64,000 nucleotides of DNA from Kitasatospora sp. SolWspMP-SS2h. Its GTDB lineage: Bacteria > Actinomycetota > Actinomycetes > Streptomycetales > Streptomycetaceae. The DNA is taken from assembly GCF_003259315.1 (NCBI RefSeq), contig NZ_QLLT01000026.1, positions 27,722 through 91,721 on the forward strand, written 5' to 3'. Of this stretch, positions 60,553 to 64,000 are shown in pieces; position 1 is the first letter of the stretch; each line of letters starts with the position of its first letter. Position numbers and translations under genes: made by a program. Under the pieces are notes generated by a model. The model was not told the DNA's origin and searched no databases. It worked only from the letters and a program-made list of their open reading frames with translations.

Positions 60553-61210
60553 CCACGATCCGGCCGGCCCGCAGCTCCAGGACCCGGTCGGCCAGCGCCG
60601 TCACCCCCTCGCTGCGCATCCCCTTGCTGCGCACCACCGCGCGCAGCAACTGCACGATCGCCGGACCGGTCTCCGAGTCCAGCTGCCCGGTCGGCTCGTC
60701 CGCGATCAGCAGCGCCGGATCGTTCGCCAACGCCCGCGCCACCGCCACCCGCTGCTGCTGACCGCCCGACATCTCAGTCGGCCGCCGCTCCGCGTGCTCC
60801 GCCGGCCCGACCATCGCCAGCAGCGTCCGGGCCCGCTCCTCGCGCTCCCGCACCGCCACCCTGCGCAGCCGCATCGGCACCCCGACGTTCTCCGCCGCCG
60901 TCAGCACCGAGACCAGGCCGAACGGCTGGAACACGAACCCGATCCGGTTCCGCCGCAGCTCCAGCCGGCCCGCCTCGTCCAGCCCCGCCAGGTCCGTCCC
61001 GGCGATGCTGATCCTCCCCGCGGACGGCGTGTCCAGCCCGCCCACCAGGTTCAGCAGCGTCGTCTTGCCCGAACCCGGCCGCCCGCGCAGCGCCGTCAAC
61101 TCCCCGGCCCGCGCCGTGAACGACACCCCGCGCACCGCGTGCACCGCCCGGTCGCCCTCCCCGAACGTCCGGTGCACGTCCTCCACGACCACCATCGCGC
61201 CACCACTCAT
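60545..61210 (-). CDS. ABC transporter ATPase (MacB/LolD type) lacking the H-loop
   Basis: 221-residue ATPase of the lipoprotein/antimicrobial-peptide exporter group. Walker A is GRPGSGKTT (43-51), the signature is SGGQQQR, and Walker B with D-loop is LLIADEPTGQLDS. After the D-loop, relatives read VTALVATHDPxLxxLADRVLEL. Here the sequence is EGVTALADRVLELRAGRIVEP, so about 11 residues including the switch histidine are missing. No permease gene is adjacent. ATG at 61208-61210 overlaps the stop of the 90-residue gene (ATGA). It may be inactive or have a non-transport role. A degenerating gene is possible. Confidence 0.85.
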   Translation of the reverse strand: MSGGAMVVVEDVHRTFGEGDRAVHAVRGVSFTARAGELTALRGRPGSGKTTLLNLVGGLDTPSAGRISIAGTDLAGLDEAGRLELRRNRIGFVFQPFGLVSVLTAAENVGVPMRLRRVAVREREERARTLLAMVGPAEHAERRPTEMSGGQQQRVAVARALANDPALLIADEPTGQLDSETGPAIVQLLRAVVRSKGMRSEGVTALADRVLELRAGRIVEP

Positions 61211-61479
61211 CCGTGCACCTCTTCCTCGGCCCGCCACACCGCGATGTGGTCCTCTTCCCACGCCGACCGCACCCGGCGGCTGCGCCGCGACACCCCCGCG
61301 GAGTCCACCGGCAACTGCGACCGGCCCACCCAGTCCAGCCTCCGCAGGGCCTCCACCTCGACCCCCTCGGAGCGGTGGAAGCGCACCGGGCTCCCGCACA
61401 CCACCGTCCCCGCCACGGGCGGCGGCCAGGGCTCGGCCCCCCTACCGCGCAGCTCCGTGAAATCCGCCCCGACCCCCAC
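61207..61479 (-). CDS. Unknown 90-residue protein coupled to the ABC ATPase
   Basis: I do not recognise this protein. The start is GTG at 61477-61479, behind AGGGGGAG. The stop overlaps the ATPase ATG (ATGA). Third codon positions are almost all G or C up to the proposed start and decay upstream of it, which supports both coding and the start. The middle has PPVAGTVVCGSPVRFHRSEG. The C-terminal half is charged: SRRSRRVRSAWEEDHIAVW, then RAEEEVHG. No membrane segment or signal peptide. Translational coupling suggests it works with, or is a remnant of, the ATPase system. Confidence 0.65.
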   Translation of the reverse strand: MGVGADFTELRGRGAEPWPPPVAGTVVCGSPVRFHRSEGVEVEALRRLDWVGRSQLPVDSAGVSRRSRRVRSAWEEDHIAVWRAEEEVHG

Positions 61480-61747
61480 GCCGCTCCCCCTCCGGCCTCG
61501 GACCGGGAGCCCCACGGCTCGGTACGGCCTCGTCCCCCGGGCCGGCGCCGAACCGGACGGGCGGGGCGGTCCCCTGTTCCGCCCCGGCCGACCGATCCAG
61601 CGCACCCGGCGACCGCCACCCGCACGGTGACGGCCCCACCACTCCAACGCCGCCCGCAGCAGGGGGGTTGCACGGGTTCTCGAACTTTTTTCGAAACCTC
61701 CCATCCTCTCCCCGCCGTCCGCCCGGCACCGCCACCGCTGTTGCCGC

Positions 61748-62854
61748 TCAGCCGACCGGCACGACCGGCGTCTCCGTCCCCGCCACCGGCTCACCCAAGG
61801 ACAGGAACTCCGCCGCCGAGACCCGGAACGCCTGCGACAACCCCACCTCCGGCACCACCCCGCGCCCGCCCCGACACACCGTCAGCACCGCCACCATCGA
61901 CCCCCGGACGTGCACCGCGACCTCCTCCGCGCGCACCGAGGGCTGCCACAGACCCAACGCCGCCACCCCGACCGACCGCTCCTCCACCGCCCAGCCCGCG
62001 CCCGACCCCACGCACTCCCCACCCGCCAACAGCCGGGCCCCGGCGACCTCCGCGTCCGCCACCGTCCGGAAACCCAGCACGTACTGGTGCGCCGACGCCG
62101 CCAGGTCCCCACCGTCCGTGTACGCCTCCCCCCACACCCGCACCGCCCCCGCCGACGCCACCAGGCCCGACACACACCCCTCCCTGAGGCCCGCGCCCCA
62201 CTGCGCCGACGCCGACGCGGACGCCGGTGCCGGTGCCGAGCGCGACGGCCCGGAAGCGGACACGGGGGTGGACGCGGACGCAGAGGTGGACGCGGAGGCC
62301 GGCGCGGACCAGGAGGGCGATGCACCGGCGGCACTCGCCGACGGGGACACCGCCGTCCACGGGCCGTACCCGCCCAGTACGCTCGGCATCCGCGCCGCCC
62401 CCAGCGCCAACGCCCGTACCTCTGGCTCCGCCGACGCCAGCGACAGCAACTCCCCGGCCGGAACCGACGCCCCCGCACTCGCGCTCGTGCTCGCGCTCCC
62501 GCTCGCCGACGGCAGTGGCGGCAACGGCAGCGCCAACGTCACCGTCTCCTTCGGACGCGGCAACGCCGACTGCTCCACCGGCACCCCCGCCGCCCCGTGC
62601 CCGCCCTGCAACGGCACCACCGCCACCGCCGTCCACAGCACCGCGCCACCCAGCACCCCCGCCCCGGCCACCGCACCCGCCCGCCGCCGGCGCTTGCGCC
62701 GCGCCCCCCGCCGGGCCACCTCCGTGCTCTCCGGCACCGGGACCCCCAGCACCACCTCACGCCGCAGCCCGTCGAACATCGCCTCCAACCGGGCAGCCCC
62801 GATCGCCGGACGGTCCTCCGTCTCGTCCACCTCCGGTACCTCGGACCTAGACAT
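61748..62854 (-). CDS. Membrane protein coupled to sigma factor (possible anti-sigma)
   Basis: 368-residue protein. The cytoplasmic N-terminus (1-55) has helix-forming RPAIGAARLEAMFDGLRREV and a basic RRGARRKRRRR stretch. One transmembrane helix follows (about 59-78), then a long Ser/Ala/Pro-rich extracytoplasmic stalk (about 110-210) and a C-terminal domain with two or three cysteines (EGCVSG, GECVGS, LTVCRG). ATG at 62852-62854 overlaps the sigma-factor gene by 8 bases. Position and topology fit a membrane anti-sigma factor, but no zinc-binding HxxxCxxC motif is present, so the role is inferred. Confidence 0.75.
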   Translation of the reverse strand: MSRSEVPEVDETEDRPAIGAARLEAMFDGLRREVVLGVPVPESTEVARRGARRKRRRRAGAVAGAGVLGGAVLWTAVAVVPLQGGHGAAGVPVEQSALPRPKETVTLALPLPPLPSASGSASTSASAGASVPAGELLSLASAEPEVRALALGAARMPSVLGGYGPWTAVSPSASAAGASPSWSAPASASTSASASTPVSASGPSRSAPAPASASASAQWGAGLREGCVSGLVASAGAVRVWGEAYTDGGDLAASAHQYVLGFRTVADAEVAGARLLAGGECVGSGAGWAVEERSVGVAALGLWQPSVRAEEVAVHVRGSMVAVLTVCRGGRGVVPEVGLSQAFRVSAAEFLSLGEPVAGTETPVVPVG

Positions 62855-63539
62855 GCGACCCGCAGTCCTCCGCCACCCGCGCCCGTCCCTCCGTCAACTC
62901 CACCGCGACCGGCCCCCCTTCGGCACGGCCGACCCCCGCCACCCGCTGCTCCCGCTCACCCGCGGCAGCCGCCCGAACCGGCCGCAGCGACGCGACCACC
63001 GGCTCCTCGACGACCACCTCCGGCTCTTCCCCCAACAACCCCGCCAACGCCTGCCGCCCCCGGTGCAGGCGCGCCTTCACCGTCCCCACCGGCACCCCCT
63101 CGTCCGCGGCGATCTCCGCCACCGAACGACCCCCCATGTGGTGCCACACCAACGCCGACCGCTGCGCCTCCGGCAACTGCCGCAACGCCTCCACCAACGC
63201 CACCGTCTCCGGTCCGGGCCCCGGAACCGGCGACTGCCCGTCGCCGTGCCGGATCCAGCTCTGCAACGCGGTCCGGGCCCGCCGCCACCGGCTGATCGCG
63301 ATCCGCTGCCCCGTCAACCGCACCCAGGCCACCGGATTCTCGTGCGACACCAGCCGCCCCCAGTGGTTCCAGGCCCGGACGAACGCCTCCTGGGCCGCGT
63401 CCTGTGCCTCCCCCAGATCACCCGTCAGCGCGTACAGGTGCGCCACCAGTTGCCCGTACGCCGCCTCGTAGAACGCCCGAAAGTCGTCGTCGCCCCGCTC
63501 GGCTCTGCCACCGGGCCCCTCGCCCTGCTCCACGACCAT
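62847..63539 (-). CDS. ECF RNA polymerase sigma factor (SigE family)
   Basis: 230-residue extracytoplasmic-function sigma factor. Region 2 (about 20-90) has FRAFYEAAYGQLVAHLYALTG, then AQDAAQEAFVRAW. Region 4 (about 115-170) has LRQLPEAQRSALVWHHMGG and a helix-turn-helix ending VGTVKARLHRGR. A 55-residue Glu/Val/Ala-rich tail follows, unusual for the family. ATG at 63537-63539 lacks a ribosome site. CACACT about 8 bases upstream suggests a leaderless start. It is coupled to the membrane protein gene. The target promoters are unknown. Confidence 0.9.
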   Translation of the reverse strand: MVVEQGEGPGGRAERGDDDFRAFYEAAYGQLVAHLYALTGDLGEAQDAAQEAFVRAWNHWGRLVSHENPVAWVRLTGQRIAISRWRRARTALQSWIRHGDGQSPVPGPGPETVALVEALRQLPEAQRSALVWHHMGGRSVAEIAADEGVPVGTVKARLHRGRQALAGLLGEEPEVVVEEPVVASLRPVRAAAAGEREQRVAGVGRAEGGPVAVELTEGRARVAEDCGSHV

Positions 63540-63626
63540 GACGTCACAGTGTGCCGTGCACCGCCCCACCCGGCAATACTCCGCTGCCGCCGGCCTATTC
63601 CGCCCTCCATTCCGTCCCGGACATGC

Positions 63627-63662
63627 AGAAAGGGCCCCAGCCGTGAGGCTGGAGCCCTTTCT
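63627..63662 (-). terminator. rRNA operon terminator
   Basis: Sixteen-base arms (63627-63642 with 63647-63662), with a single G-U wobble in the minus-strand RNA, followed on that strand by a short U-rich run. It lies just beyond the 5S gene and ends the rRNA transcript. Confidence 0.85.
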
Positions 63663-63673
63663 TTGAAAGATTG

Positions 63674-63790
63674 TTCGGCGGCGTCCTACTCTCCCACAGG
63701 GTCCCCCCTGCAGTACCATCGGCGCTGTGAGGCTTAGCTTCCGGGTTCGGAATGTAACCGGGCGTTTCCCTCACGCTATGACCACCGAAA
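63674..63790 (-). rRNA. 5S ribosomal RNA
   Basis: On the minus strand the RNA begins GTTTCGGTGGTCATAGCGTG and contains CATTCCGAACCCGGAAGCTAAG, the strongly conserved 5S core (split across loops B and C). It ends GAGAGTAGGACGCCGCCGAAC. The 5' and 3' ends pair. Boundaries are accurate to a few bases. Confidence 0.95.
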
Positions 63791-63873
63791 CACGGTGAAA
63801 CTGTGCACCGCCCACCCGTGGCAGGGCGGGGGTCGTTGTTTCAGAACAACACAGTGGACGCGAGCAACTGAGG

Positions 63874-64000
63874 ACAAGCCCTCGGCCTATTAGTACCGGT
63901 CAACTCCACCCCTCACAGGGCTTCCATATCCGGCCTATCAACCCAGTCGTCTACTGGGAGCCTTACCCTCTCAAGGAGGTGGGAGTGCTCATCTCGAAGC
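63874..64000 (-). rRNA. 23S ribosomal RNA, 3' end (cut by window edge)
   Basis: The last 125 bases or so of 23S rRNA on the minus strand, recognisable from GTTGACCGGTACTAATAGGC and AGGGTAAGGCTCCCAGTAGA. The 3' boundary near 63874 is approximate. Most of the gene and the 16S gene lie beyond the window. The 23S-5S spacer is about 83 bases. Confidence 0.95.

Overview
The window is very GC-rich with almost only G or C at third codon positions, many GTG starts and strong hairpin terminators. Together with the gene families present (mreB-ndk-DUF4233-folC, paired clpP genes, a mycothiol-linked DsbA-like protein, NgcEFG sugar uptake, DUF6099 and an RHH/Doc-like pair) this points to a filamentous actinomycete of the Streptomycetaceae (Streptomyces or Kitasatospora). 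It looks like chromosomal core. I see no prophage, transposase, insertion sequence or CRISPR array.

Layout. 1-5.4 kb: the start of mreB, then ndk, a DUF4233 membrane protein and folC on the minus strand, followed by a secreted GH18 chitinase and an unknown helical protein. 5.6-15 kb: valS, two tandem paralogous Pro/Gln/Gly/Tyr-rich single-pass membrane proteins, then the protein quality-control block clpX, clpP2, clpP1 and tig, with a ClgR-type operator in front of clpP1. 15.2-20.4 kb: tRNA-Pro(TGG), tRNA-Gly(TCC), a LysM/M23 cell-wall peptidase controlled by an apparent c-di-AMP (ydaO) riboswitch, a 64-residue membrane protein, a SpoIIE/PP2C phosphatase, rpiB and bioY. 20.7-25.6 kb: an amino acid permease, a DsbA-like thiol protein and aminopeptidase N.

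25.7-36.3 kb holds carbon and nitrogen metabolism: the ngcEFG transporter for N-acetylglucosamine or chitobiose and a second GH18 chitinase, both preceded by DasR-like sites. Next come aconitase, with MarR-type and iron-box-like operators, an orphan PIN-domain protein, a Cu/Zn-SOD-like secreted protein and argF. 36.6-41 kb carries a translationally coupled pnkp-hen1 RNA-repair pair, divergent from dapD.

42.3-49.1 kb is the most accessory-looking stretch: DUF6099 with two DnaA boxes upstream, a dCTPase-like pyrophosphohydrolase coupled to an SMC/RecF-like ATPase, an RlmA-type rRNA methyltransferase, an RHH/Doc-like toxin-antitoxin pair and a TerD domain fused to a PD-(D/E)XK-like nuclease domain. 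49.3-59.5 kb contains a TRAM-domain RNA methyltransferase and a potassium block: a KimA-like transporter divergent from two TrkA-type regulatory proteins, then DUF3159, an OB-fold protein and kdpDE without kdpABC in view. 59.7-64 kb has a patatin-like hydrolase, an ABC ATPase that has lost its H-loop, a 90-residue unknown protein, an ECF sigma factor with a membrane partner, and the end of an rRNA operon (3' end of 23S, then 5S) on the minus strand.

No single locus is proven to be a new system. The best leads are the coupled dCTPase/SMC-like ATPase pair with nearby DnaA boxes, the TerD-nuclease fusion beside a toxin-antitoxin pair, the hen1 gene with a tandem-repeat linker, and the damaged ABC ATPase with its coupled 90-residue partner.
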